Part shown: positions 36,374 through 45,074 of the stretch, piece after piece
How the letters are laid out: every line of letters starts with the position of its first letter
Position numbering within the stretch: position 1 is the first letter of the stretch
Made by a program: the position numbers and the translations under genes
Notes under the pieces: generated by a model
Told to the model about the DNA's origin: nothing
Databases searched by the model: none
What the model saw: the letters and a program-made list of their open reading frames with translations, nothing else
Assembly: GCA_949284065.1 (NCBI GenBank)
Contig: CASDUO010000011.1
Coordinates: 1 to 48,770 of the forward strand
DNA from: an uncultured Bacillota bacterium
GTDB lineage: Bacteria > Bacillota > Clostridia > Peptostreptococcales > Anaerovoracaceae
Reading direction: 5' to 3'
DNA length: 48,770 nt

Positions 36374-38230
36374 ATGATGGAGAACATGACAGAAAGAAAA
36401 ATACGAGTCTTGAACAAAGACATATCGGAAAAAATAGCAGCCGGAGAGGTCATAGAAAGGCCTGTCAGCATAGTGAAGGAATTGGTAGAAAACTCCATAG
36501 ACGCAGGAGCGTCCACCATAACTGTGGATATAAAGAAAGGCGGGAAAACATATATCAGAGTCACCGATGACGGATGGGGGATACCTGAGGAAGATGTGGA
36601 GACTGCCTTCATGCGGCACGGTACCAGCAAGATCAGGAAAGATGAAGATCTTGACGCCATAGGGACACTTGGTTTCCGGGGAGAAGCTCTGACCAGCATA
36701 GCAGCTGTATCAAAGACAGAACTCGTGACCAAAACAGCAAAAGAGACCAAAGGGACCAGACTCATAATAGAAGGCGGGGAGATCATAAGTAAAAAAAGCA
36801 CAGGCGCCCCTGAAGGTACTACGGTCTTAGTCCGGGATGTTTTTTACAACACACCGGCGCGGTTGAAATTCCTGAAAAGCGACAACGCTGAAAGCACTGC
36901 GGTCATTGAATTCGTATCTCAAATGGCCTTGGCCTATCCCGATATAAAATTCAAAATGAAGAGCAATGACCGGTTCCTTTTTTCCACGAAGGGGAACGGA
37001 GAAAGAGGGAACACCATAGTCACCCTTTCCAGCCAGGGCCACGCGAATACATTGATACATTTTACCGACGAGGATGAAAATCAGGGGCTTTCCATAGACG
37101 GATATATAAGCGGCCCCGGAGACACTACGAGGGGGAGAAAAAGACAGATATTTTTTGTCAACGGCAGAGTGGTGGACAGCAAGCTCATCAGAAACGCGAT
37201 AGATGACGGATTCAGAGAAAAGATGTTTGAAGGATATCATCCCATAGCTTATATATTCCTCTACGGGGATCCTGCGACCATAGACGTGAACATACATCCC
37301 AACAAGAGAGAAGTGCGTTTCAACGACGAAAAAGCAGTACATGACTTTATAAGGGACGCTGTGCGAAAAGCTACAGATACAAAAGATGCGATACCGGATG
37401 TCTTTGAAAAAATAGCTCCCAGACCGTCGGCTCATCCACCTTTCAAAGACAGACCGGACCTCACGAAAATCAGCCCCGGCTCTCGCGGTTTGATGGAGGA
37501 TGATAAAAAGGATCGTGGCAGATCAGTCTCTAAAAACCCGGGAGGAACGGAACAGATGGATATAAAGACCGTCCTGTCAGAGTTCCGTAAAGGCACTGCC
37601 GCAGTAAGTGAAGAAATCGGGTCATACAAAGCTCATATAACTGAAAAGAGGAGCGATGAGATCGTAGATTTTGAGCAGCTGGAAATCATAGACACTGTAT
37701 TTGCGACATATATATTGGCAAAGGACGAGGATTTCATTTACATAATAGATCAGCACGCCGCCCATGAACGTGTGCTGTACGAGAGCATACTGGAGTCATA
37801 TAAAAAGGGCGGAACACCGGGACAGCAGGTGATGATGCCCATCACCTTGGAGAGTTTCAGGGAAGAAGGGGGATGGATGGAAGAACTCGATCGCTATGGA
37901 TTCAAAATAGAGGCTTTCGGCCCGGGAATATATAAAACGTCCCAGATACCCATGGCATTCACCATAGACGAAGCCAGACTGTTTCTGGAGGAATATATGG
38001 ACAATATAGATACTGTTACAGATTTCAAGGACATATCCGCAACTGAGACATGTGCCATGAGAGCCTGCAAAGCAGCTGTGAAGGCAAACGACAGTCTGAA
38101 GGATATAGAGATAAAAGAACTGATGAAAGACCTTTCCCGCTGTGAGAACCCATACACCTGTCCTCACGGGAGACCGACCTTTATTAAGATGGGGGAGAAA
38201 GACCTTGAGAAAAGGTTCAAAAGGATTTGA
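36374..38230 (+). CDS. mutL: DNA mismatch repair protein MutL (endonuclease type)
   Basis: This 618-residue GHKL ATPase couples MutS to strand incision. N-terminal motifs: KIAAGEVIERPVSIVKELVENS, DDGWGIPEED, GTLGFRGEALTSI; the C-terminal domain has DQHAAHERVLYE, the DQHAx2Ex4E endonuclease motif. The presence of this motif and the lack of mutH fit a Gram-positive type pathway. Start codons at 36374, 36377 and 36386 are all possible. It overlaps miaA by 26 bases. Confidence 0.96.
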   Translation: MMENMTERKIRVLNKDISEKIAAGEVIERPVSIVKELVENSIDAGASTITVDIKKGGKTYIRVTDDGWGIPEEDVETAFMRHGTSKIRKDEDLDAIGTLGFRGEALTSIAAVSKTELVTKTAKETKGTRLIIEGGEIISKKSTGAPEGTTVLVRDVFYNTPARLKFLKSDNAESTAVIEFVSQMALAYPDIKFKMKSNDRFLFSTKGNGERGNTIVTLSSQGHANTLIHFTDEDENQGLSIDGYISGPGDTTRGRKRQIFFVNGRVVDSKLIRNAIDDGFREKMFEGYHPIAYIFLYGDPATIDVNIHPNKREVRFNDEKAVHDFIRDAVRKATDTKDAIPDVFEKIAPRPSAHPPFKDRPDLTKISPGSRGLMEDDKKDRGRSVSKNPGGTEQMDIKTVLSEFRKGTAAVSEEIGSYKAHITEKRSDEIVDFEQLEIIDTVFATYILAKDEDFIYIIDQHAAHERVLYESILESYKKGGTPGQQVMMPITLESFREEGGWMEELDRYGFKIEAFGPGIYKTSQIPMAFTIDEARLFLEEYMDNIDTVTDFKDISATETCAMRACKAAVKANDSLKDIEIKELMKDLSRCENPYTCPHGRPTFIKMGEKDLEKRFKRI

Positions 38231-39158
38231 CAACAATAAAATACTTGCTGTTACCGGGCCTACGGCCGTGGGGAAAACGGAATACACGCTTCAGTTGGCA
38301 GAGGTGTTTGACGGAGAGATCATATCCTGTGATTCCATGCAGATATACAGATATATGGATATAGGAAGCGCCAAACCCAGACCGGAAGAGCTGGAACGTG
38401 TACCTCATCATATGATAGATGTGGCGGACCCTTTCGAGGATTTTTCCGTGGCAAGATATCAGGAAATGGCTGGAAAAGCTATAGATTCGGTCCTGAAAAA
38501 AGGTAAACTGCCCATACTTTCCGGAGGAACAGGGCTGTATATGGATTCGATAATTTTCGATCTGGATTTCGGCCCCGGTCGAAAGGATGATGCCTTCAGG
38601 AAAAGTCTTGAAGAGATCGCCGGGCGGGACGGCCCGGAGGCACTTTATAAAAGATTGGAAAAATGCGATCCCAGGGCGGCAGAAAGGATACATCCGAACA
38701 ACGTGAAAAGAGTCATAAGAGCCATAGAGGCGGCAGAGCTTTTTCATGATCCTATCGGGGATTTCGAAGATACGAAACGGAAAAAAAACGATGACTATGA
38801 TGTTACACTCATAGGGTTGAAAAGGGAAAGAGAACAGCTGTATGAAAGGATAAACGACCGTGTGGACAGACTGATGGAAGCCGGTCTCCTCGACGAGATA
38901 AAGAGATTGAAAGATATGGGTCTTAGCAGCCGCGATATCTCCATGAAAGGCATAGGATATAAAGAACTTATAGATCACCTTGACGGTCTTTACGATATAG
39001 ATGAGGCGGTAAGGCTCATAAAGAGAAACACAAGACGATTCGCCAAGCGACAGATGACTTGGTTCGCCCGCTACGAAGATATACGATGGTTCGATATTAC
39101 AGATGATGGTCCATCCACATTAGAGGATATTGTAAAATGGCTGCGAAAAAAAATGTGA
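38205..39158 (+). CDS. miaA: tRNA dimethylallyltransferase MiaA
   Basis: This 317-residue enzyme prenylates A37 of tRNAs reading UNN codons. AVTGPTAVGKTEYT (P-loop), SCDSMQIYRYMDIGSAKP and SGGTGLYMDSII identify it; the C-terminal part has GIGYKELIDHL and TRRFAKRQMTWFA. I chose the TTG at 38205 because GGGGGAGAAAGACC precedes it; the longer frame only reads through mutL. It overlaps the next gene by 22 bases. Its prenyl donor comes from the pathway served by dxs and ispA nearby. Confidence 0.93.
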   Translation: MRKGSKGFDNNKILAVTGPTAVGKTEYTLQLAEVFDGEIISCDSMQIYRYMDIGSAKPRPEELERVPHHMIDVADPFEDFSVARYQEMAGKAIDSVLKKGKLPILSGGTGLYMDSIIFDLDFGPGRKDDAFRKSLEEIAGRDGPEALYKRLEKCDPRAAERIHPNNVKRVIRAIEAAELFHDPIGDFEDTKRKKNDDYDVTLIGLKREREQLYERINDRVDRLMEAGLLDEIKRLKDMGLSSRDISMKGIGYKELIDHLDGLYDIDEAVRLIKRNTRRFAKRQMTWFARYEDIRWFDITDDGPSTLEDIVKWLRKKM

Positions 39159-40306
39159 AGATATATAATTCCGGAGACAGACCGGACAACATAGTTATGA
39201 CGGAACATAATGTGATCTTGGAATGCGAAGAAGTACAGGCCCAGCTCCCGCCCTTTTTGCGGAAGTTTTTCATATACCTGAAGGGCAATGTCCTTCCCAT
39301 GACAAGGAGCGCCTATCTGAAGGATATACTTTTTTTCTGCAATTACCTTGTGAAAGAAACCACCCTGACCGACGCAGGATCACCTAAGGAGATCACCATC
39401 GACGATTTCAGAAATATAAAGGGTTCCGATGTGAACGATTTCATAGACTACTGCCGCTGCTATACGGTGGAGGGGAAAGATTCCATCTATGTGTATGAAA
39501 ACAACAACCGGTCTCTTGCAAGGAAAAAATCGTCCCTGAGCGTGATGTTCAAACAGCTCTATCGCGAGGAACTCCTGGAAAAGAACATAACCGACTCCTT
39601 CAACCCAATCAAGGTCCCCAAACCGGGTGAAAGAGAGATAAAAGCGCTGCAGGACGATGAAGTGATGATCATGCTCGATGCAGTCTCCACAGGTTCCGGT
39701 CTTACTGACAGGGAGTTGATATACTGGAAAAAGACTAAATTGAGGGACAAAGCTATCCTGGTGATCTTCCTCACATACGGTCTCAGGATATCGGAGCTTC
39801 AGCAACTCAATGTGAGCTCTTTCAATTTCAATCGCAGCGAATTCAAGATATACAGAAAGAGGGGCAAAGAAAGCACCATGCCCATGAACAAATCCGTAAC
39901 GACAGTTTTGAATGACTATCTGAACAATGAGAGGGTGGATGATTCAAAACTTGAGGAAGAGGACAGAGACGCTCTTTTTCTTTCCCTGCAGAATCACAGA
40001 ATGACCCAGAGACAGATAAGAGAGCTGGTGAAAAAGTATACATCCATCGGGATGAAGACATCCAGAGAGGAAGGGTACAGCCCTCATAAGCTCAGGGCTA
40101 CTGCGGCCACCAGCCTCATAGGCAGGGGGAATTCCATTTTTGACGTACAGGCTCTTTTGGATCATGAACAGATAACCACGACACAGCTCTATGCGGCCCA
40201 TCAGAAGAATGTAAAAAGGGATCTGGTAAAAAGCATGGAGTGGGAAATAGAGAGGACTAACAGTCACAATGACAGCAAGGAGGAAAAAGACGATGGAAAT
40301 GACTAA
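39137..40306 (+). CDS. Tyrosine recombinase (XerC/D-like)
   Basis: This 389-residue recombinase has an N-terminal SAM-like DNA-binding domain and a C-terminal catalytic domain with the first Arg in YGLRISELQ, the HxxR pair in SPHKLRATAAT, the second His in LLDHEQITTTQLY, and the Tyr in the same segment. It resembles the chromosomal Xer proteins that resolve dimers, but is longer than typical XerC (about 300 residues). Being fused by overlap into the miaA operon suggests a resident gene rather than a phage integrase. A dif site was not found in the window. Confidence 0.82.
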   Translation: MAAKKNVKIYNSGDRPDNIVMTEHNVILECEEVQAQLPPFLRKFFIYLKGNVLPMTRSAYLKDILFFCNYLVKETTLTDAGSPKEITIDDFRNIKGSDVNDFIDYCRCYTVEGKDSIYVYENNNRSLARKKSSLSVMFKQLYREELLEKNITDSFNPIKVPKPGEREIKALQDDEVMIMLDAVSTGSGLTDRELIYWKKTKLRDKAILVIFLTYGLRISELQQLNVSSFNFNRSEFKIYRKRGKESTMPMNKSVTTVLNDYLNNERVDDSKLEEEDRDALFLSLQNHRMTQRQIRELVKKYTSIGMKTSREEGYSPHKLRATAATSLIGRGNSIFDVQALLDHEQITTTQLYAAHQKNVKRDLVKSMEWEIERTNSHNDSKEEKDDGND

Positions 40307-41576
40307 AAAACTCGTTACCGAACATCTGGGTATATCGCCGGAGGTCTTCGATATGGTCTCCCGGGCAGAGGAAGCTATCAGGCCGTGTTATGAACGGTTG
40401 GATGATATAATGACTTATAACCAGTATAAAATTCTTGCAGCTTTTCAAAAGAACTCCATAAGCGACAGGCATTTCGCCTGGAATACGGGATACGGGTATG
40501 ACGATGCAGGCAGGGAAGCAGTGGAAAATGTCTATTCCGATATTTTCCACACTGAAAGTTCTCTGGTGAGGACCCAGATAGTCAACGGCACACACGCTCT
40601 TACCATAACTCTCATCGGCATATTGCGGCCCGGTGACGAGATGATATATTGTACAGGAGGCCCTTACGACACATTAGAGGAGGTCATAGGTATAAGAGGG
40701 GAGGGCAAAGGTTCTCTTAAGGATTACGGTATAAAATACAAAGAAGTAGAGTTAAGGCCCGATGGGAATATCGATTTAGCCAAATTAAAGGAGACCATAG
40801 GACCTGACACAAAAATGGTATGCATCCAAAGAGCCACGGGATACAGCCGGAGAAAAGCCATGACCATATCACAGATAAAGGAATGTTTTGATTTCGTAAA
40901 AAATATCAACAAGGATATCATATGTATGACGGACAACTGTTATGGTGAGTTTCTGGACACACAGGAGCCGACAGACGTAGGAGCCGACATCATGGCAGGA
41001 TCCCTGATAAAGAATCCAGGCGGCGGTCTGGCGCTGTCCGGAGGATATGTGACGGGACGTGAGGACCTGGTGGAAAATGTGTCATACAGATTGACGTCTC
41101 CCGCCCTGGGCGGAGAGTGCGGCCTCACCTTCGGACAGAACAGGACAGTCCTTCAAGGAATGTTCCTTGCTCCGAGGACAGTAAACGGTGCGGTAAAGGG
41201 CGCCATGCTGTGCGGTAAAGTTTTTGAACAGCTTGGATATGAAGTGTTGCCTTCGCCGGAGGAGGCCAGGAATGATATAGTGCAAACCGTTACGCTGAAA
41301 ACGCCCGAAAAGCTCACTGCTTTCTGTGAAGGCATACAGAAAGCAGCGCCTATCGACTCCAACATAACTCCAATACCCTCGGACACGGCGGGGTATGAGG
41401 ATAAGGTGATAATGGCTGCAGGTGCATTCGTCCAGGGAGCCACCTTGGAACTTTCTGCTGATGGTCCGCTGCGTGAGCCCTATAATGTATATTTTCAAGG
41501 TGGCCTCACATATGAACATTCCAAGTTCGGCGTAATGATGGCAGTACAGACCATGAAGGATAAAGGAGTATTGTAA
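40293..41576 (+). CDS. Methionine gamma-lyase-like PLP enzyme (aluminium-resistance family)
   Basis: This 427-residue protein matches the PF06838-type family annotated as aluminium resistance or methionine gamma-lyase-like. Marks are AEEAIRPCYERLDDIMTYN at the start, RTQIVNGTHALTITL, the PLP lysine in AGSLIKNPGGGLALSGGY, and the ending FQGGLTYEHSKFGVMMAVQ. I chose the ATG at 40293, behind AAGGAGG; a longer frame lies within the recombinase. True substrate unknown. Confidence 0.85.
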   Translation: MEMTKKLVTEHLGISPEVFDMVSRAEEAIRPCYERLDDIMTYNQYKILAAFQKNSISDRHFAWNTGYGYDDAGREAVENVYSDIFHTESSLVRTQIVNGTHALTITLIGILRPGDEMIYCTGGPYDTLEEVIGIRGEGKGSLKDYGIKYKEVELRPDGNIDLAKLKETIGPDTKMVCIQRATGYSRRKAMTISQIKECFDFVKNINKDIICMTDNCYGEFLDTQEPTDVGADIMAGSLIKNPGGGLALSGGYVTGREDLVENVSYRLTSPALGGECGLTFGQNRTVLQGMFLAPRTVNGAVKGAMLCGKVFEQLGYEVLPSPEEARNDIVQTVTLKTPEKLTAFCEGIQKAAPIDSNITPIPSDTAGYEDKVIMAAGAFVQGATLELSADGPLREPYNVYFQGGLTYEHSKFGVMMAVQTMKDKGVL

Positions 41577-41579
41577 CAG

Positions 41580-42359
41580 ATGGGTCAAGAGGAAAGCAAA
41601 AATAGGGAAAAAGGAAAAAGGGAAAGTCACGTCAAGCGTAACAGGAACAAAACCAAAGGAAGCAAAAGAGTAGTGGCTCTTTTGAAATTCGGCCTGCTCA
41701 TATCCATATTGGTCGCTATTCCTCTTTACATATACTTTTTTCATCCGGACCTCATCGAAAGGTTTTCCAGCATGGAAAACGTAAGGGAGTTTTTCCGCGA
41801 TTATAAAGGGATGACTATATTTGTGTTCGTGGCGGCACAGGTCGTCCAAATCATCATATGTATCATTCCCGGACAATGGATACAGATAGCCAGCGGATAC
41901 CTTTTCGGATTCTGGATGGCTATGTTATGGTCGCTCGCAGGGGCTTTTATCGGAACTATACTCACATACTACCTGGCCAAGATATTGGGACGGGATTTTG
42001 TGAATCTCATATTCGACAGTGAGACTGTAGAGTATTATACGGAGAAACTGAACAGTAAAAAGGCCGTATTAGTGGTCTTTCTGATATATCTGATACCCGG
42101 CGTACCGAAAGATCTTTGTAATTATGTAGCCGGTATCAGCGAAATGAAACTCAAGCCATTTCTTTTGATTTCAATGGTGGGAAGGACTCCGGCCATGATG
42201 GGGAGCCTGCTCATAGGCCATCAACTTACCAACGAACATTACGGAGGTGCCATAACTATCGCAGTGGTTGCCGTATTGCTGTTCGTGATCTGCGTGATAT
42301 TCAGGCAGAGGATATTCAACTGGTTCGATAGAGTGTACGATAAACTGATGAAAATGTGA
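41580..42359 (+). CDS. VTT-domain membrane protein (TVP38/TMEM64, DedA-like)
   Basis: This 259-residue protein has a basic N-terminus and several membrane spans; the VTT core shows IPGQWIQIASGYLFGFWMAMLWSLAGAFIGTI-like sequence (cited in part), and YLIPGVPKDLCNYVAG is the second half-repeat. DedA/VTT proteins act in lipid scrambling or undecaprenyl-phosphate recycling; the role of this one is not established. The ATG is three bases after the previous stop. Confidence 0.85.
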   Translation: MGQEESKNREKGKRESHVKRNRNKTKGSKRVVALLKFGLLISILVAIPLYIYFFHPDLIERFSSMENVREFFRDYKGMTIFVFVAAQVVQIIICIIPGQWIQIASGYLFGFWMAMLWSLAGAFIGTILTYYLAKILGRDFVNLIFDSETVEYYTEKLNSKKAVLVVFLIYLIPGVPKDLCNYVAGISEMKLKPFLLISMVGRTPAMMGSLLIGHQLTNEHYGGAITIAVVAVLLFVICVIFRQRIFNWFDRVYDKLMKM

Positions 42360-42402
42360 TGACCAGGCAGACATACTGTTGGGAAGATAGGATATATTCA
42401 TT

Positions 42403-43491
42403 ATGATCAAGAAACTTGTAGTCAAAAACAAAACAATACTGATACTCGTTGCGTCGTTCTTCGTGGCTGTGATCGCCGTAGTCTTTTTTTTAGGAGAAGA
42501 GCCTGTAAGATCCAATATGACCGAAGAACCTGAAGTGCCTGAGGTAGAAGTATCCCCGGTAAAAATAGATGCCATAAAACTCCAGTGGGATACTGTAGAC
42601 GGTGCATCCCGCTATCTGGTATACAGGAAGGATAAAATCACGGGAGAAAAAGAACTCCTGACTGTCACCGGTCAAACAGCCTACGTCGATACAGGTCTCA
42701 AACCGGAAGTCGAATATGATTACAGTGTGAACTCCATGGGGAGCAGATTCAACCTCGTTTCAGATGATACCGAGGTGTCAGAAAAGACCGCCATGCCACA
42801 GGTAGGGATCAAGGCATACGATCATTCGGCGAAATTCTTCAGGATACAGTGGGACGATACGGATATGGCGGAAAAGTATATCTTGTACCGTTCACTCAGT
42901 CCATACGGGCCTTTCGAGAAAGTCGGCACGTTCACCAATGAGGATCATAATTATTATTTGTCAGAGAAAGATGGTTACGACCAGAACTACTATTTCAAAC
43001 TAAAGGCTGTTTCGGAATGGAACGGTGAAGTTTTTTCGTCGGAATCCACTTTGGATGCTCATGATGTTGAAATAAACATGAGCCACCCTATGCCGGGTGA
43101 AAAATATGACTCTGATTTCGGTAAAAGATCCCATCCCATATACGGACGCAGGATAAAACACGAAGGTATCGACTTCACCTGTGATTACGGAGAAAAGATC
43201 TATGCCGCATGCGATGGGGTGGTCGTCATGAGAGGGTATATCAAAAACTTCCTCGGACTCGGCAATTCTCTGTGGATATATCATGGCAACGGCATCATGA
43301 CAGTATACGCACATAACAGCAATGTCCTCGTAAAGCAGGGTAAGCACGTCGAAGCCGGCGAGGCAGTGGCGGAAGCAGGGGCTACAGGTCTTGTAACGGG
43401 GGTACACCTTCATTTTGAAGTGAGGAAAGATTATAAGCCCATCGATCCAAAACAGTTTTTCGACCCGCCTCTGGAAGAGGAAAAAGACTGA
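42403..43491 (+). CDS. M23 peptidase with fibronectin-III-like domains
   Basis: This 362-residue exported protein has an N-terminal membrane anchor (ILILVASFFVAVIAVVFFLG), two fibronectin-III-like repeats (IKLQWDTVDGASRYLVYRK, FRIQWDDTDMAEKYILYRS) and a LytM/M23 domain. The zinc ligands are in KHEGIDFT (HxxxD) and VHLHFEV (HxH). It is likely a peptidoglycan endopeptidase or an amidase activator. The same Fn3 pattern (RYLVYRK / AYRVYRY) occurs in the NlpC/P60 protein between mutS and mutL. Confidence 0.85.
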   Translation: MIKKLVVKNKTILILVASFFVAVIAVVFFLGEEPVRSNMTEEPEVPEVEVSPVKIDAIKLQWDTVDGASRYLVYRKDKITGEKELLTVTGQTAYVDTGLKPEVEYDYSVNSMGSRFNLVSDDTEVSEKTAMPQVGIKAYDHSAKFFRIQWDDTDMAEKYILYRSLSPYGPFEKVGTFTNEDHNYYLSEKDGYDQNYYFKLKAVSEWNGEVFSSESTLDAHDVEINMSHPMPGEKYDSDFGKRSHPIYGRRIKHEGIDFTCDYGEKIYAACDGVVVMRGYIKNFLGLGNSLWIYHGNGIMTVYAHNSNVLVKQGKHVEAGEAVAEAGATGLVTGVHLHFEVRKDYKPIDPKQFFDPPLEEEKD

Positions 43492-43555
43492 TCTTTAAGT
43501 TCCTTTTGATTTTACGAAGTAAAGATAAGTTTATAAAAAACATTATAAGATTTTC

Positions 43556-43605
43556 TTGACAAAGAACATTTGTTCTTTTATTATATACATGAAGAACGTT
43601 TGTTC
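43556..43605 (+). promoter_or_regulatory. SOS promoter with two LexA boxes
   Basis: TTGACA (43556-43561), 17 bases, TATTAT (43579-43584). GAACATTTGTTC (43564-43575) lies in the spacer and GAACGTTTGTTC (43594-43605) just after the -10. Both match the Gram-positive LexA box form GAACnnnnGTTC. LexA bound at either would block initiation. Confidence 0.88.
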
Positions 43606-43626
43606 GTAAAGCAGGGAGGACTGAAG

Positions 43627-43938
43627 ATGAACGCTACACATAGAAAATACAGGATAAAATCAAAATCGAGATTGACTGCATTCATCATGATGACAGCTGC
43701 ACTGTTGATGTTGCTGTGTGGTTTTGCTTTCGGGGGTTTCGCAGCTGACGGTGCGGAGATCGACGAATATATACAAGTTACAGTATCGTATGGTGATACA
43801 TTATGGGACCTTGCGCGAGAATATATGCCTTCGGATATGGATCTGAGAGAAGCTGTATATATTTTGGCAGATGTCAATGATGTGAGTGCAGACTATCTTG
43901 AAGCCGGTATGGTCTTGAATGTACCTACACATATTTAA
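43627..43938 (+). CDS. SOS-regulated LysM protein, YneA-like
   Basis: This 103-residue protein has one N-terminal membrane span (FIMMTAALLMLLCGFAFGG) and a C-terminal LysM domain (TVSYGDTLWDLAREY ... LEAGMVLNVP). Size, layout and LexA control match YneA of Bacillus, which delays cell division during DNA damage. Sequence identity to YneA was not tested. AGGGAGGACTGAAG precedes the ATG. lexA is not adjacent, unlike in Bacillus, where it is divergent from yneA. Confidence 0.75.
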   Translation: MNATHRKYRIKSKSRLTAFIMMTAALLMLLCGFAFGGFAADGAEIDEYIQVTVSYGDTLWDLAREYMPSDMDLREAVYILADVNDVSADYLEAGMVLNVPTHI

Positions 43939-44527
43939 TACCATCCATGCTACCCGTCATATGTAACAGGTCTGTTTCAGGCTTTGCATAGCCCCTATGT
44001 GTGCTGTTTCTATGGTATTCTGTTGAAATATGGCAGTTTTCAAGGTGTAACGATACCTAAATCCAAAAAAAGCCTCTTACAGGGCGATTTTGGGCGTTAT
44101 AGGCTGTAAGCATTGAAATTTCAACGTTTATTTGAGGCTGGTCCTGCTGATACATCTTTTTCAGTCACTATGATGTTTCATATTTCTCATTATCAGACCG
44201 TACCAAGACCATATCATGAGAAAACCCGGTGTGGATACGGCGGACAGACACCAAGCGGACCGTATGTAAGATATGTCGGGATCCATAGAAAGAATGTGCA
44301 GGACAGGTCATATAAAACATGTTAGTAAATAAAAAAGGTAATACTCGACAAAATTATATTATAGTAAACTTTTTTTATAATAAATGGTAAGTACTGAGCA
44401 AATGCGTTGGAATGACTATATTTGACCAGATTTTGCTCCCGGCCTGCTTCCCGACTTTATTTCTTCTCAAAATTATGATTTAAGGAATAGTTAAGAAATG
44501 AGCAAACCCCTTGCAATTCCTTAGAAA
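43939..44527. other. Non-coding accessory junction
   Basis: No convincing gene. A 70-codon plus frame (44113-44325) and an opposed 47-codon minus frame (44168-44311, with a piece reading YGSRHILHTVRLVS) both lack ribosome sites. Features seen: a minus-strand hairpin at 44064-44112, TTGAAATTTCAA near 44113, and two similar blocks GGTAATACTCGACAAA and GGTAAGTACTGAGCAAA near 44338 and 44385. Base composition drops here, marking the change from core to accessory DNA. Confidence 0.5.
44064..44112 (-). terminator. Possible minus-strand terminator
   Basis: On the minus strand CTTACAG ... CTGTAAG (44076-44110) is followed by AGGCTTTTTTTGG. It could end the minus-strand accessory transcript. The loop is long (21 bases), so this is tentative. 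Confidence 0.4.
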
Positions 44528-44672
44528 TCACTGAATTTCTACCTCAGAAACCTTTCCTATATACTCTCCCATCCTCTGTTTATCGATCGTCTTTATCTGC
44601 TCCAACAGAACAAGGGAGTTCTCCTTCAAATCCGCCATATCTTCAATGTCTAAACGTCTTACCTCCGCATCT
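44528..44672 (-). pseudogene. MazF/PemK-like toxin, C-terminal fragment
   Basis: A minus-strand frame reads about 47 residues including DLKENSLVLLEQIKTID and RMGEYIGKVSE, then TGA at 44528. This matches the end of MazF-type mRNA interferases (SLVLLEQIRTIDKxRL...). There is no start; its first codons overlap the end of the next remnant in another frame. The N-terminal two thirds of the toxin are missing. Confidence 0.5.
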
Positions 44673-44870
44673 TATAAACGTTTCTCCTTCTAAATACTCA
44701 ATCAACCAGCTGCTTTTATCATCTGAACTGTCAAGCTTACTGTGTCTTCGTGTCTCCGCATGATTATTAGCTTTTTCTCTCTTGTCCATTTCAATAATTA
44801 CTCTACCTATTTCATCTTCTACTTCAACTTCTACAGTCTCTCCATTTATAAATTCATATTTTATTTTCAT
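44643..44870 (-). pseudogene. Mobile-element sigma-70-like protein, N-terminal fragment
   Basis: The 75-codon frame starts with a good ribosome site (GGAGGATACGAG) and opens KIKYEFINGETVEVEVEDEIG, then ANNHAETRRHSKLDSSDD. This is the opening of small sigma-70-like proteins carried on integrative elements in Bacillota, which are normally about 140 residues long. Here it breaks off after SSWL and runs into the MazF remnant, so the DNA-binding region 4 is lost. Confidence 0.55.
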
Positions 44871-45009
44871 CTCGTATCCTCCGAATTTTGAATGTGTTGA
44901 TGTAACTTCTTCAAAATCCGCAGGCTACGGACCACTGACCATTTTCATAAAAAGTTCCTTACCGGAGCTGACTCACATCGTAATCCGATAAAGAGCTTTA
45001 AAGTGAAAA

Positions 45010-45074
45010 ATCGAGTAGGGGCTAACCTGTAGCCCCTCTCACACCACCGTACGTGCCGTTCGGCATACGGCGGT
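45010..45074 (-). ncRNA. Group II intron domains V and VI
   Basis: Domain V: CCGCCGTATGCC, loop GAAC, GGCACGTACGGTGG, with a CGC-type triad and a small bulge. Domain VI: GAGAGGGGCTA / TAGCCCCTACTC with the branch-point A unpaired. They begin directly at the reverse transcriptase stop codon. Confidence 0.8.

Noticed and set aside
38142..38204. Upstream extension of miaA
   Set aside because: It lies inside mutL; the TTG at 38205 has a strong ribosome site and the P-loop follows as usual.
44168..44311. 47-codon minus-strand ORF (YGSRHILHTVRLVS)
   Set aside because: Protein-like in places but no ribosome site and no known family; mentioned only in the junction entry.
44113..44325. 70-codon plus-strand ORF
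   Set aside because: TTG start, no ribosome site, no recognisable motif, and an opposed frame in the same DNA; likely chance.
44338..44400. Two similar GGTAA-type blocks as attachment site or iterons
   Set aside because: Only two imperfect copies and no integrase or replication gene beside them; too weak.
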